From: Pontibacterium sp049603715
Lineage (GTDB): Bacteria; Pseudomonadota; Gammaproteobacteria; Pseudomonadales; Balneatricaceae
DNA: 64,000 nucleotides
Reading direction: 5' to 3'
Assembly (NCBI GenBank): GCA_049603715.1
Contig: JBMYSW010000006.1
Coordinates: 96,766 to 160,765 of the forward strand
Shown here: positions 1 to 7,654 of the stretch, in pieces
Position numbering within the stretch: position 1 is the stretch's first letter
Layout of the letters: the number at the start of each line of letters is the position of its first letter
The notes under the pieces: model-generated
The model's database searches: none
Told to the model about the DNA's origin: nothing
The model's input: the letters and a program-made list of their open reading frames with translations, nothing else
Made by a program: the position numbers and the translations under genes

Positions 1-257
1 TAGCGTTGCGTCACGGCAACGGTTTTAAAACACTGCAAACAAAACGCCTCACCCTTGAGGTGTATAATTTCTAACTTAGCGTCTTCGGCTAAGGTGTTTT
101 TGGTAACGGCCTCAAAGCAAAAGCTAAGGGCTGGCGCTTCGATAGAGGCCAGCGGGCCAATTTCTAACCAAACGGTTTTTACTCGCTGATACCCTTGGGT
201 TTGGGCCTGTTCTTCAAGGACTTGAACAATGCCTTCAGCAATCGACATTTCATGCAT
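1..257 (-). CDS. hypA: hydrogenase nickel incorporation protein HypA (C-terminus cut by window edge)
   Basis: HypA delivers Ni2+ to the large subunit of [NiFe]-hydrogenases in the cytoplasm, together with HypB. The visible 85 codons begin MHEMSIAEGIVQVLEEQA, the standard HypA start in which His2 (with Glu3) is the nickel-binding end. Near the window edge the zinc-site half GEAFCLQC appears; the second CxxC lies outside. The ATG at 257 overlaps the stop of hupK by 8 bp, so it is translationally coupled as the last visible gene of the hupDFGHIJK-hypA operon. More hyp genes are expected beyond the window. The gene is too short here to appear as a long ORF but is unambiguous. Confidence 0.93.
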   Translation of the reverse strand, partial: MHEMSIAEGIVQVLEEQAQTQGYQRVKTVWLEIGPLASIEAPALSFCFEAVTKNTLAEDAKLEIIHLKGEAFCLQCFKTVAVTQR

Positions 258-1398
258 GTTTTGTATCCAATGTAAGCTGCCATTGCACGCAAGGGTCCAC
301 GAGCTTAATCAATGTATTCACCAATAAAGGTAGCTGCTCTTCTGTTACGCTAGCGCCTTTAAGCATTTGAAACAACGTGCCTTTCGGATGAAAATTCCAA
401 TCTGTCGGCGCAACGACTTGATACTCCACAAGCTGTTGCTGGTGATTAAGTTTGGCGTAGTGCGCAAGCCCACCACGGGCTGCTTTTACTAAACCTAAGC
501 CTGCAAAGTGGCTGGCAATAAGCCACTGCTCGGGCTGCTTTAGCATTTGCTCCGGCAGCGAACGCAAGGTTTGCATCAAACTAACATAACGCTGAGCTAA
601 GGTGTTACCTAAAGTTTTATTATCTATATTTTTCAATTGTTTATTTTGCTTAGTTAAAGTAAATAAGCTATTCTCAAAGCAGCTTTCGTTTAAGCTTGGT
701 TGAGCACAAAAGCCATATGCGCTGGGCTTTTTAAGCGCCTCAAGCAGCTCTGCTTGAATGCTTTTTTTCGACAAGTCGAGCGCCAGCGAAGCATCACCTA
801 GCTTTATACTGGGCGAGGTAAATAGCCCTTTTAAGTCGCTATTCACCTTCACCTCAGAGCCGTTTATACCAGCATCAGCGCCTAAGGCTTCCACACCTAT
901 TCGCGCCAACATCGCAGCAAGCGTTTGAGCAAACCCAATACAAACCATCTCCTGCTGCTCTGCGCGATCACCCCGCTCAACAGGCTCATTTGTCGGTGCA
1001 AGCGTTAGCGCCCAGCCAAACTGCTGATTAACTGCACTAAACCACTGAGTGACCTTTGCCCTGAGTTGATATTCATCTTCAATCCAACCGTCCAGCACGC
1101 GCAGCATCAGCTCTCGTACGCCCTCAGCAGCCACTACAAAACCTCTGGCACGACACAGGGTTTGTGAGGCTTGATAACCCAAGCTTGATTCCATCGCCTG
1201 TAGCGCAGCGACCTTTTGCGCGACACCACACAGGCTGTAAATCATTGGAATCAGCTCCACAACCTCATGTGCCGGCTTGCCAATAAATATCCGGCTAATT
1301 TGTTTAGGTCGAGCATTATTTACATGCACGTCGCACACTTGGCCTTCTCGCCATACTAAATGTACGTCGAGCTGCCCACCTAAACCCGCCAAACTCAC
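250..1398 (-). CDS. hupK: hydrogenase maturation protein HupK (large-subunit-like)
   Basis: HupK is a cofactor-less relative of the [NiFe]-hydrogenase large subunit, thought to act as a scaffold during Fe(CN)2CO assembly. The protein (382 aa) keeps large-subunit landmarks in degraded form. SLCGVAQ stands where RICGVC would be, and a region around ARGGLAHYAKL...VVAPTDWNF matches the large-subunit core. The tail LVDPCVQWQLTLDTKHA lacks the CxxC-x-x-H nickel site. The GTG start overlaps the hupJ stop in a GTGA arrangement, and the end overlaps hypA, so all three are coupled. The identity rests on these motifs and on its position after hupJ. Confidence 0.85.
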   Translation of the reverse strand: MSLAGLGGQLDVHLVWREGQVCDVHVNNARPKQISRIFIGKPAHEVVELIPMIYSLCGVAQKVAALQAMESSLGYQASQTLCRARGFVVAAEGVRELMLRVLDGWIEDEYQLRAKVTQWFSAVNQQFGWALTLAPTNEPVERGDRAEQQEMVCIGFAQTLAAMLARIGVEALGADAGINGSEVKVNSDLKGLFTSPSIKLGDASLALDLSKKSIQAELLEALKKPSAYGFCAQPSLNESCFENSLFTLTKQNKQLKNIDNKTLGNTLAQRYVSLMQTLRSLPEQMLKQPEQWLIASHFAGLGLVKAARGGLAHYAKLNHQQQLVEYQVVAPTDWNFHPKGTLFQMLKGASVTEEQLPLLVNTLIKLVDPCVQWQLTLDTKHA

Positions 1399-1970
1399 TC
1401 TTTGGCCCCCGAAACAAAACGACCGGTTAAAAAGCCACGACGACTTAAGGTTTCAGGTGTTGTATCTTTTGCTTTGGGCTGTTCGTCACTGCTTTTAACC
1501 TTAGGCGCAGAAGTCGGATTAGGATCAGCGCTTACAGAAGACACCTGCTCAGCTTTTGCCCGTGCCCACTCAGTGGCTTCTTGATGTTCGGTTAAAAACA
1601 GCGCTTTCATTACCTCGTTAGCCGTGTCTAATGCCACCGCTTGCGACTCAAACTCAAACATTGGCGAAAATAACGAACAGCTTTGATAAAAGCCTAAGCC
1701 CTCAAGCTCACCCCAAATAAACTCATATTGCCCTGACGGTAGCGCTTCCATGGTTTTTACCCCCACGAGTCGTGGCGTATTAACCGCTTCTGGCGAAGGC
1801 AAAATTACAAGGTTCATACACCAAGGTGTGACTAACACGCCTATTTGCGCTTCGCCGTGGGCTTCAAAGTCAGTCACAGCCACCGAAAGTGCCGCGTTAT
1901 AAATCGGCAGCTCAGCCATGGCATTCGCGACCCCTTCAAAATGCGCAGCAAGCTGGTCAACACGGCTCAT
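1395..1970 (-). CDS. hupJ: [NiFe]-hydrogenase assembly chaperone HupJ/HybE family
   Basis: Member of the HybE/HupJ family, cytoplasmic chaperones that escort hydrogenase subunits before Tat export. The 191-aa protein has the family core GVLVTPWCMNLVILPSP near residues 44-60, plus a central F-W-G-E-L-E segment. The C-terminal third is low-complexity and polar, ending LSRRGFLTGRFVSG. That tail resembles a twin-arginine-like RRGFL string but lies at the wrong end for a signal. ATG start at 1970; hupI ends one base away, so the genes are tightly packed. Function is inferred from family and operon position. Confidence 0.85.
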   Translation of the reverse strand: MSRVDQLAAHFEGVANAMAELPIYNAALSVAVTDFEAHGEAQIGVLVTPWCMNLVILPSPEAVNTPRLVGVKTMEALPSGQYEFIWGELEGLGFYQSCSLFSPMFEFESQAVALDTANEVMKALFLTEHQEATEWARAKAEQVSSVSADPNPTSAPKVKSSDEQPKAKDTTPETLSRRGFLTGRFVSGAKE

Positions 1971-2195
1971 TTATGCGCCCTCAAGCACCATAAATTGATC
2001 TTTGTCGCCATCGCACTCTGGGCAACGCCAAAAGTCAGGTAAAGCGCTAAAGGGTGTACCTGGGGCAATTTGCCAAACATCGTCGCCTTGGGCTGGGTCG
2101 TAGGTGTACCAACAAATTTTGCATTCCAAACGGGCGTCATCATCGATGCGGTCTGCATCGCCTAAGTAACTTCCTTCAAAACCTTGATAGCTCAT
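1971..2195 (-). CDS. hupI: rubredoxin HupI
   Basis: Small (74 aa) iron-only electron carrier. Two CxxC pairs are visible, CKIC and CPEC, separated by about 30 residues and flanked by the typical rubredoxin string around W-Y-T-Y-D-P-A-Q-G and FWRCPECDG. The N-terminus is about 20 residues longer than free rubredoxins, as in HupI/HoxR of hydrogenase operons. In R. leguminosarum HupI and HoxR in Ralstonia are needed for hydrogenase maturation in air, which suits the oxygen-tolerant enzyme here. GAGG ribosome site upstream of ATG 2195. Confidence 0.93.
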   Translation of the reverse strand: MSYQGFEGSYLGDADRIDDDARLECKICWYTYDPAQGDDVWQIAPGTPFSALPDFWRCPECDGDKDQFMVLEGA

Positions 2196-2202
2196 AGCAA
2201 CC

Positions 2203-3072
2203 TCACATTAAAACGTCGCGAATTTCAGTTAAGCGCTCAGCGGAGTCTTGTAAATCCTCTGCTGCTGCACAGGCTACCGCTGGCACCTCGGTCACCTCTA
2301 ACGTATCGAGAATGAGCTGGTCTGTGCTGTTAAAGTACTGTACACGCCACAAACCCGGCACATTGGTTGAGGTAATTCGGCAGTTACCGTAGCCACGAGA
2401 CAGAATCGTTACGGCGCCAACGCCAAGCTGCTCGTTAAGGTAGCTGTGATCTTCTGGCGAAAACGGCAACAAGGATAAGTTGATGACATGAGGCTGCTCT
2501 GGCTGCTCGCTTGCCTCACTAAAACGCTGACTCACATCGGCAATTTCCACCAAAACCGAAGGCGCGTTTAACAGCCCTTCTGGCATTTGCTCAGGTATCG
2601 CAACAAAAGGGCGTGCGCCACTGAAGGCCGCAGCACGAACCGCTGAAGGAATATCAGCTACTTCAAGTCGCTCAGAAACCACATCGCCCTCCTCATCCAT
2701 TTGACGTGCTCGCCAAACACCTGCCATCACAGTTTCTTGAATACGCAAAGGCGCGTCGCCATCAATCACGATGCTCACTTCACCCTCACCAAAAACCTGA
2801 TTCAGTAAATCTAAATCTGGCTCTGGCATGGTATCCAGCGCCATTTGCTCAGTACTATCGCCAATTTGGTAGGCCGCTATTAAGGTTTGAAGCTGGTCCA
2901 TCACAGCAACGGCTGCTGGGCATTTTTGTACATCCTCAGCTTCTGGCAACACGGGCAAGTCGTAGGTGTTCATTTCGCCCGGCATTTTCATGTAGTCGAG
3001 CACCATGTCGCCTTCGTCTTGGCTACCTGGGCCGACAGAGAGGTTAAAAAGCTGGATATGATCGTCGCGCAT
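2203..3072 (-). CDS. hupH: hydrogenase expression/formation protein HupH/HyaF
   Basis: HupH/HyaF family maturation protein (289 aa), cytoplasmic, interacting with hydrogenase precursors during late assembly. Family features seen include the N-terminal MPGEMNTYDLP segment, the FGEGEVSIVIDG and TVMAGVWR strings in the middle, and a second related half with LGVGAVTILSRGYGNCRI and NVPGLWRVQYFNS. The reading frame could start seven codons earlier at 3093, overlapping hupG. I chose ATG 3072 because a strong AAGGAGG lies 6 nt upstream of it. The gene follows hupG and precedes hupI with short gaps. Confidence 0.88.
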   Translation of the reverse strand: MRDDHIQLFNLSVGPGSQDEGDMVLDYMKMPGEMNTYDLPVLPEAEDVQKCPAAVAVMDQLQTLIAAYQIGDSTEQMALDTMPEPDLDLLNQVFGEGEVSIVIDGDAPLRIQETVMAGVWRARQMDEEGDVVSERLEVADIPSAVRAAAFSGARPFVAIPEQMPEGLLNAPSVLVEIADVSQRFSEASEQPEQPHVINLSLLPFSPEDHSYLNEQLGVGAVTILSRGYGNCRITSTNVPGLWRVQYFNSTDQLILDTLEVTEVPAVACAAAEDLQDSAERLTEIRDVLM

Positions 3073-3082
3073 GTTCGCCTCC

Positions 3083-3514
3083 TTATTGGCCACAGCTTGC
3101 AGGGGTTGGGTTGCTTACAACAGGAATACCAATGCCCGGGTCGCGTTTTGGCTCTAGGGCAAGAATGCTTCCAATCTCGGCCATGTAAACATCCCAGTCT
3201 TGCACTTTGGTAATGGTGGCGAGGTAACGCCCCTCTTTTAAGAACACCAACGCAGGCCAAACGTTAAAGTTGTATCGCCCTTGCAGCTTCTTCTCATGGT
3301 CGCGAGAGATAACGGCTGGAGTTAGTTGCGAAAAGTGTTTTACCAGCTCTGGAAGGATAACTGCCACATCATTACTTTCCGGAAAGCGCTTAGGCGCCTC
3401 GGTAAAAAACAACACAGAAAATGGCGCGTTTTTAATAAAGTCATCAAAGTTTTCTTGGTCGAGCAAAGGGTATTGAAGCTCTTCTGTGAGCCGTTCGATT
3501 AATGGCGAAGACAT
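3083..3514 (-). CDS. hupG: thioredoxin-fold hydrogenase chaperone HupG/HyaE
   Basis: HupG/HyaE family (143 aa), a thioredoxin-fold protein lacking the CxxC redox pair that binds the twin-arginine signal of the hydrogenase small subunit before export. The core pattern FSVLFFTEAPKRFPESNDVAVILPEL, then Y-N-F-N-V-W-P-A-L-V-F-L-K-E-G-R-Y-L corresponds to the beta-alpha-beta thioredoxin frame. Only one Cys, near the C-terminus, is present. ATG at 3514 with AGGATA upstream. It sits between hupF and hupH as in other hup operons. Confidence 0.85.
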   Translation of the reverse strand: MSSPLIERLTEELQYPLLDQENFDDFIKNAPFSVLFFTEAPKRFPESNDVAVILPELVKHFSQLTPAVISRDHEKKLQGRYNFNVWPALVFLKEGRYLATITKVQDWDVYMAEIGSILALEPKRDPGIGIPVVSNPTPASCGQ

Positions 3515-3541
3515 GAAAATATCCTGTTTGTTATTCTAAAT

Positions 3542-3844
3542 TTATTTTTTGCGAAGGTGCTCAGGCAGCTCAGGCTCACGCCCCACCAAGTCTGCAAAAA
3601 GATGATCCAAGGCGTCGGTTTGGCCTTCCATCACAGCAGCCACCGCGCCTAACGCGTCTTGCACTTGAGCTGCGCGCGCTTCGGTTAACACCTCTCGGGC
3701 TGCGCCTAAAAATACCAGCACCCAAGTGTCTTTGGATTGCGGCCCAAGTAGCGAAAGGTCTACCCAAGTTTCATCTGAACCGTTAACACAAAGCGCCCGA
3801 TGCTCCTCGCAGCGAACAACCTGCATTGGAATGCCAATACACAT
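3542..3844 (-). CDS. hupF: HypC-family hydrogenase chaperone HupF
   Basis: HupF is the HypC paralogue of hup operons (100 aa). HypC-family proteins carry the Fe(CN)2CO moiety with HypD and bind the large-subunit precursor through the N-terminal cysteine. The protein begins MCIGIPMQV with the invariant Cys2, followed by the OB-like core W-V-D-L-S-L-L-G and WVLVFLGAA. The helical tail, ending LPEHLRKK, is longer than in HypC and is usual for HupF, which also protects the enzyme under higher oxygen. Its ATG overlaps the hupD stop by one base. Confidence 0.9.
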   Translation of the reverse strand: MCIGIPMQVVRCEEHRALCVNGSDETWVDLSLLGPQSKDTWVLVFLGAAREVLTEARAAQVQDALGAVAAVMEGQTDALDHLFADLVGREPELPEHLRKK

Positions 3845-4467
3845 TAACTTTCACCCTCAGAGGTCTGTGGCATAAAGCGAACATCACCTTTGCGATAGGC
3901 GTCAGCCTCGTCTGGGCGACCCGTTTCGTAATCGCTCAAGTTAAGCTGATGAGGCGATAATGCTTCTGCGCCAGCGTCCCTTGGAGTCGCGGTTACGCCA
4001 AAGCCTGAAAGGTATTCGAGGGCAATGTTAAGTGAAGGCTCAAGCTGCTGCTTTACCTCATCGCGCAAGCTGCCGCCAAAGTCTTCTAGCTCTACCGGCT
4101 GGCAACCTATCAGCAGTAAGTCACTTGGGTAGCTACCGGTAAACTCAGACATGGCGAGCACTTCTTGAAACCCTGTTTGATGAAGGCTCATTTGTTTAGC
4201 CCCCATAAACTTGGGTACGTCGTCGTTGTAGATAGTTTTGAGGGTGCCGGGCTTAAGGCCGTAATCGATGGCATCAAAAACCACTAATACATCGGCCTTT
4301 TGTACGTGTTGCACAAGGTAAATACCCTGAGTCCCGCCATCCATGATTTTGACATTATCAGGAAAGGTGTATTGGCGATTAAGCTCTTCTGCACAGCGAA
4401 CGCCAAAGCCTTCATCTGCCCATAACACATTGCCAATACCTAAAATTAATATTTGTTTTTCGCTCAT
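3844..4467 (-). CDS. hupD: hydrogenase maturation protease HupD/HyaD
   Basis: Nickel-dependent endopeptidase of the HyaD/HupD family (207 aa). It removes the C-terminal tail of the hydrogenase large subunit once nickel is in place. Motifs: LGIGNVLWADEGFG at the N-terminus with the nickel-binding Glu, VFDAIDYG with the second acidic ligand, and MSLHQTGFQEVL with the His ligand. An in-frame TTG at 4479 exists, but the ATG at 4467 is the conventional start. It opens the maturation operon, about 30 nt downstream of the predicted start point of the sigma-54-type promoter. Its substrate is the 15-residue tail of hupL in this window. Confidence 0.93.
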   Translation of the reverse strand: MSEKQILILGIGNVLWADEGFGVRCAEELNRQYTFPDNVKIMDGGTQGIYLVQHVQKADVLVVFDAIDYGLKPGTLKTIYNDDVPKFMGAKQMSLHQTGFQEVLAMSEFTGSYPSDLLLIGCQPVELEDFGGSLRDEVKQQLEPSLNIALEYLSGFGVTATPRDAGAEALSPHQLNLSDYETGRPDEADAYRKGDVRFMPQTSEGES

Positions 4468-4490
4468 GATGTAAATCAATATTTTGATTA

Positions 4491-4511
4491 TTGTTACACC
4501 CTATGTAACAA
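4491..4511. repeat. 21-bp perfect palindrome upstream of hupD
   Basis: TTGTTACA, a 5-bp spacer, then TGTAACAA: an 8-bp perfect inverted repeat lying 24 bp upstream of the hupD ATG. It overlaps the -12 part of the proposed sigma-54 promoter. This is the size and placement of an operator for a dimeric regulator; the adjacent HigA-like protein is one candidate. No U-tract follows, so a terminator is unlikely. Confidence 0.6.
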
Positions 4512-4523
4512 GGACTGTGCCAG
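4507..4523 (-). promoter_or_regulatory. putative sigma-54 promoter of hupD operon
   Basis: Read on the minus strand: CTGGCACAGTCCTTGTT. The -24 box TGGCAC matches the consensus exactly. The -12 box is TTGTT instead of TTGCT/TTGCA, at the correct GG-N10-G spacing. Predicted transcription start is about 4497, giving a leader of about 30 nt to the hupD ATG. Support comes from the shared upstream palindrome (4630-4644) and from the second sigma-54-type element before hupS. Confidence 0.6.
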
Positions 4524-4629
4524 TTTTTAAAATTGGCGCTAGGCCACGTATTACGGGGTGTTACGGCAGGCGTTACAGAAAACGAGGAAATACACCACAA
4601 ACAAAGACTTCCAACATCAGAGTAGAATC

Positions 4630-4644
4630 GGAAAGTTACTTTCC
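4630..4644. promoter_or_regulatory. candidate activator site (15-bp palindrome) for hupD promoter
   Basis: GGAAAGTTACTTTCC is a perfect 7-1-7 inverted repeat, centred about 140 bp upstream of the predicted hupD start point. Thirteen of its 15 bases recur at 8972-8986, upstream of the hupS promoter. The distance is typical for NtrC-family activators, so HupR/HoxA is the obvious candidate ligand. Inference only. Confidence 0.5.
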
Positions 4645-4655
4645 ACTAATAGACT

Positions 4656-4997
4656 CTATTGGGACTTAGCAGTGTGGCGCAACGGCGGAGGTGTGGCTGG
4701 AGCATTAGAAAGGGAGCGGCTAGCCAAGTACAGCTCCCAAAGCTGCTGTTTTTCTAACCAAAACATGGGTGTTGTATGCAAACAACGAGCAAGACGTAGC
4801 GCTGTATCAGCAGTGATCGCCCTTTGGCCGTTAATTACCTCATTCACACGCCGACGAGAAACCCCCATCGCCTTGGCTAAATCAGACTGACTTAAGCCCA
4901 AAGGTTTTAGGTAGCAGCGCGACAGAAACGCACCTGGGTGCTCTGGCTTTCGAGTGTAATAACGGGAGGACGGGTTCAGCTTTGCTACATTTTCCAT
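4656..4997 (-). CDS. HigA-family HTH (XRE) regulator, orphan
   Basis: Protein of 113 aa with a HigA-type helix-turn-helix. The pattern HPGAFLSRCYLKPLGLSQ, then D-L-A-K-A-M-G-V-S-R-R-R-V-N-E-V-I-N-G-Q-R, then ITADTALRLARCL and FWLEKQ is the antidote-protein signature. HigA antitoxins normally follow a HigB toxin of about 90-100 aa. No such gene fits in the 80 bp upstream or 188 bp downstream, so this is an orphan antitoxin-like DNA-binding protein. It lies exactly between the hydrogenase structural genes and the maturation operon, downstream of the hupC terminator, with AGGAG 9 nt before ATG 4997. A role in hydrogenase control or autoregulation is possible but unproven. Confidence 0.85.
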   Translation of the reverse strand: MENVAKLNPSSRYYTRKPEHPGAFLSRCYLKPLGLSQSDLAKAMGVSRRRVNEVINGQRAITADTALRLARCLHTTPMFWLEKQQLWELYLASRSLSNAPATPPPLRHTAKSQ

Positions 4998-5008
4998 CTA
5001 TGGCTCCT

Positions 5009-5033
5009 AAAAAAAGACCCATCCGAAGATGGG
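5009..5033 (-). terminator. rho-independent terminator after hupC
   Basis: Minus-strand RNA forms CCCATC-TTCG-GATGGG, a stable tetraloop hairpin, followed by C and seven U. It lies 45 nt after the hupC stop and ends the hupSLC transcript. It also lies just upstream of the HigA-like gene, so that gene would need read-through or its own promoter. Confidence 0.85.
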
Positions 5034-5077
5034 CCAATAAACGATGCAAATTGCAAAAAGTTGACAGAGCCTAAGAA

Positions 5078-5803
5078 TTAATCAGGACGATCATCCTTAA
5101 ACATGCGCCAGCCACCAATCATGGTGGAGATGAGGCTTTGGCGAGACATAATATCCTCGCGCACCGCCACATAAACGTGAATCATAATGAAGGTAATCAG
5201 ATACCACATACCTAGACGATGCCATGTATGCACATCTTGACTCTGCCCCATTAGCGGAATCACCCAGCCAAACAGTTGATCTGCCCAGCTGCCTTGTCCA
5301 AGCCCTTCGCTGTATAGCGCAAAGCCTGTAACAATCATAAAGAGCATGCCCAATACAAAGAAAAAGAACATACCCAGCTGTGCCAGCGGGTTATGACCTA
5401 TGTATTTTTTGGGTGTACGCTCTAAAAACAAATACCAACGCGCTTCGTGCCATAACTCTTTCCACCAAGGCGCTGACAAAAAGCGTGGGGTAAAGAGTTC
5501 GCGCGCGTGATGATTACCCACAAAGGCCCAATAAATGCGACCAATAAAGGCAATCGACACGATATAGCCCGCAGTAAAGTGAGCGAAACGGATATAACCC
5601 ATAAGGTAATTATCCATGGCCTCGCCCGGCTGTGTTGGAAGCGGCACACCAATAAAATACCCCGTGACGCACAAGGTAATAATGGAAAATACCGTTACCC
5701 AGTGCCACAAGCGCACAGGCGCTTCATAAACATAAACCGCCGTTTGCTTGCGGGTAATTTCGCTTACATCCGCTGCTTCATTATTTTTTTCTGTGTTACT
5801 CAT
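5078..5803 (-). CDS. hupC: Ni/Fe-hydrogenase b-type cytochrome subunit HupC
   Basis: Diheme cytochrome b (241 aa) of the inner membrane that anchors HupSL and passes H2-derived electrons to quinone. Four membrane helices are visible. Helix 1 starts RLWHWVTVFSIITLCVTG, helix 2 HFTAGYIVSIAFIGRIYW, helix 3 around LGMFFFFVLGMLFMIVTG, and helix 4 HRLGMWYLITFIMIHVYV. His residues at the helix ends (LWHW, AHFT, TWHR, MIHV) are the expected heme ligands. Downstream of hupL with a 42-bp gap and followed by a strong terminator. Confidence 0.95.
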   Translation of the reverse strand: MSNTEKNNEAADVSEITRKQTAVYVYEAPVRLWHWVTVFSIITLCVTGYFIGVPLPTQPGEAMDNYLMGYIRFAHFTAGYIVSIAFIGRIYWAFVGNHHARELFTPRFLSAPWWKELWHEARWYLFLERTPKKYIGHNPLAQLGMFFFFVLGMLFMIVTGFALYSEGLGQGSWADQLFGWVIPLMGQSQDVHTWHRLGMWYLITFIMIHVYVAVREDIMSRQSLISTMIGGWRMFKDDRPD

Positions 5804-5845
5804 ACGACTAGCCCCTCAGATAAGGCGGCACTGGGCCGCCACACC

Positions 5846-7654
5846 TTAGCGAATTTTTACTTTCGTCAGCTCTTGACCGTCTTCACTCATGACGTGGGTC
5901 GAACACGCCAAACACGGGTCAAAACTGTGTAACGTTCGTAAAATTTCAACAGGCTCTTCCGGGCGCTCCATTGGGGTATCCAGCAAGGAGGCTTCAAATG
6001 CGCCGATGTTGCCTTGACTGTCGCGAGGCGAGCCGTTCCAAGTGGTTGGCACCACGGCTTGATAGTTATCAATTTTGCCGTCTTTGATTTTGATCCAGTG
6101 AGCCAAAGCACCGCGTGGCGCTTCGTTTACACCCACACCCTTCGCCTCTTTAGGCCAAGTGCTTGGGTCCCACTTATCGGTGTTAGCCGTTGAAGAGTCG
6201 CCATTTTTAATGTTATTGATCAGTGCATTCCAGTCATCTAACATGGAGTCTGTACATAGCTCACACTCAAGCGCACGCGCCAAAGTACGGCCCAGTGTCG
6301 ACGGCAAGAACTGCTTCAAGCCCAAGTCCATACCCGTAGACTGGTTAAACGCAGCCAATGAGCGATCCACTTGGTCTTGCACGTACTCTTGACCTTTAAC
6401 ATAGGCAATGATGTAACGAGGCAGCGGCCCCACTTCCATGGCATGACCACGCCAGCGTGGTGCTTTAATCCAGCTGTATTTCCCTTCTTCGTCCAACTCT
6501 TTGATGTTGGTTTTGGTACCCTTCGCGTTCGGACCAAGCTCAAACTTAGGTTGAGTTTCGCCATCCCATGGGTGCAGGCCTTTTTTGCCACCTTCGTAGC
6601 TGTACCAAGAGTGGTCAACAAACTCTTGCACCTGCTCTGGGTCACGCACATCGACAGGATGCACTTCGTCCCAGTTACCATTAATAATGGCGCCAGCAGG
6701 AAGCAAGTCAGTCGACTTATCGTATGGCACTTGCGCATAAGTACCGTAAGACAATACGTTTTGCGCCGCTAAGCCGCCGCCGTATAGCCAGTTTTTGTAC
6801 ATGCTCGCGATGGCCAATACGTCTGGAATGTAGACGTTTTTAGTGAACTCTTGTGCTTCACGAATACGCTCAAGCACAAAGTTTAGGCTGGTCATGTTTA
6901 CAGGTGCGCCGGACGCACCCGTGCCATCTAAATTAATCGCACAAGCGACGCCGCCCACCATAAAGTTAGGGTGTGGGTTTTTACCGCCAAAAATCGCGTG
7001 AATCTTAACCACCTCTTTCTGGAAGTCGAGGGCCTCGAGGTAGTGTGCTACCGACATCAAGTCCGCTTCTGGCGGCAGTTTGTACGCTGGGTTGTCCCAG
7101 TAGCCGTTGGCAAACAAACCCAACTGCCCTGTTTCTACAAACTTTTTAAGACGGGTTTGCACGTCTTTAAAGTAGCCAGGGCTCGACTTAGGATGGCGCG
7201 GCGATACCATTTTTTGCAGCTCAGATGTCGCGACAGGGTCGGCTTTAAGCGCATTAACGGGGTTAACCCAGTCCAAAGCGTGCAGGTGGTAAAAGTGCAC
7301 GATATGGTCGTGAATTTGCAGGGTTTTATCCATCAAGTGACGAATAAGGTGGGCGTTAAGTGGCACTTGGATACCCAGCGCGTCTTCTACTGCACGACAA
7401 GATGTCAGGGCATGGGTACCGGTACACACACCACAAATACGTTCTACAAACGCCCAAGCATCACGTGGGTCACGACCTTTTAGAATCACTTCTAGGCCAC
7501 GCCACATGGTACCGGTTGATACGGCGTTACGGATGATGTTGTTTTCATCGACGTTAACTTCGCAGCGCATGTGACCTTCAATTCGAGTCACAGGGTCAAC
7601 AACAATACGGCGGCCGCTGTTGTCGAGATTTTTACTGTTTAAGGGGTTGGTCAT
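5846..7654 (-). CDS. hupL: uptake [NiFe]-hydrogenase large subunit HupL/HyaB
   Basis: Catalytic subunit (602 aa) oxidising H2 at the NiFe(CN)2CO centre; works in the periplasm bound to HupS. The nickel ligands are RICGVC (Cys74, Cys77) near the N-terminus and DPCLACSTH (Cys581, Cys584, His587) at the end. Fifteen residues follow His587 and would be removed by HupD after nickel insertion. Start PVTRIEGH and internal APRGALAHW are group-1 hallmarks. ATG overlaps the hupS stop by one base (TAATG), so the subunits are co-translated. Closest to E. coli HyaB by my recollection of the family. Confidence 0.97.
   Translation of the reverse strand: MTNPLNSKNLDNSGRRIVVDPVTRIEGHMRCEVNVDENNIIRNAVSTGTMWRGLEVILKGRDPRDAWAFVERICGVCTGTHALTSCRAVEDALGIQVPLNAHLIRHLMDKTLQIHDHIVHFYHLHALDWVNPVNALKADPVATSELQKMVSPRHPKSSPGYFKDVQTRLKKFVETGQLGLFANGYWDNPAYKLPPEADLMSVAHYLEALDFQKEVVKIHAIFGGKNPHPNFMVGGVACAINLDGTGASGAPVNMTSLNFVLERIREAQEFTKNVYIPDVLAIASMYKNWLYGGGLAAQNVLSYGTYAQVPYDKSTDLLPAGAIINGNWDEVHPVDVRDPEQVQEFVDHSWYSYEGGKKGLHPWDGETQPKFELGPNAKGTKTNIKELDEEGKYSWIKAPRWRGHAMEVGPLPRYIIAYVKGQEYVQDQVDRSLAAFNQSTGMDLGLKQFLPSTLGRTLARALECELCTDSMLDDWNALINNIKNGDSSTANTDKWDPSTWPKEAKGVGVNEAPRGALAHWIKIKDGKIDNYQAVVPTTWNGSPRDSQGNIGAFEASLLDTPMERPEEPVEILRTLHSFDPCLACSTHVMSEDGQELTKVKIR

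Noticed and set aside
3122..3145. GCCCGGG string resembling the tRNA-Leu 3' end (possible attachment site)
   Set aside because: Only seven bases match and it lies inside hupG; too short to support an integration site.
4412..4600. Possible HigB toxin gene next to the HigA-like gene
   Set aside because: The only frame in the gap overlaps hupD out of frame and has no resemblance to HigB/RelE folds.
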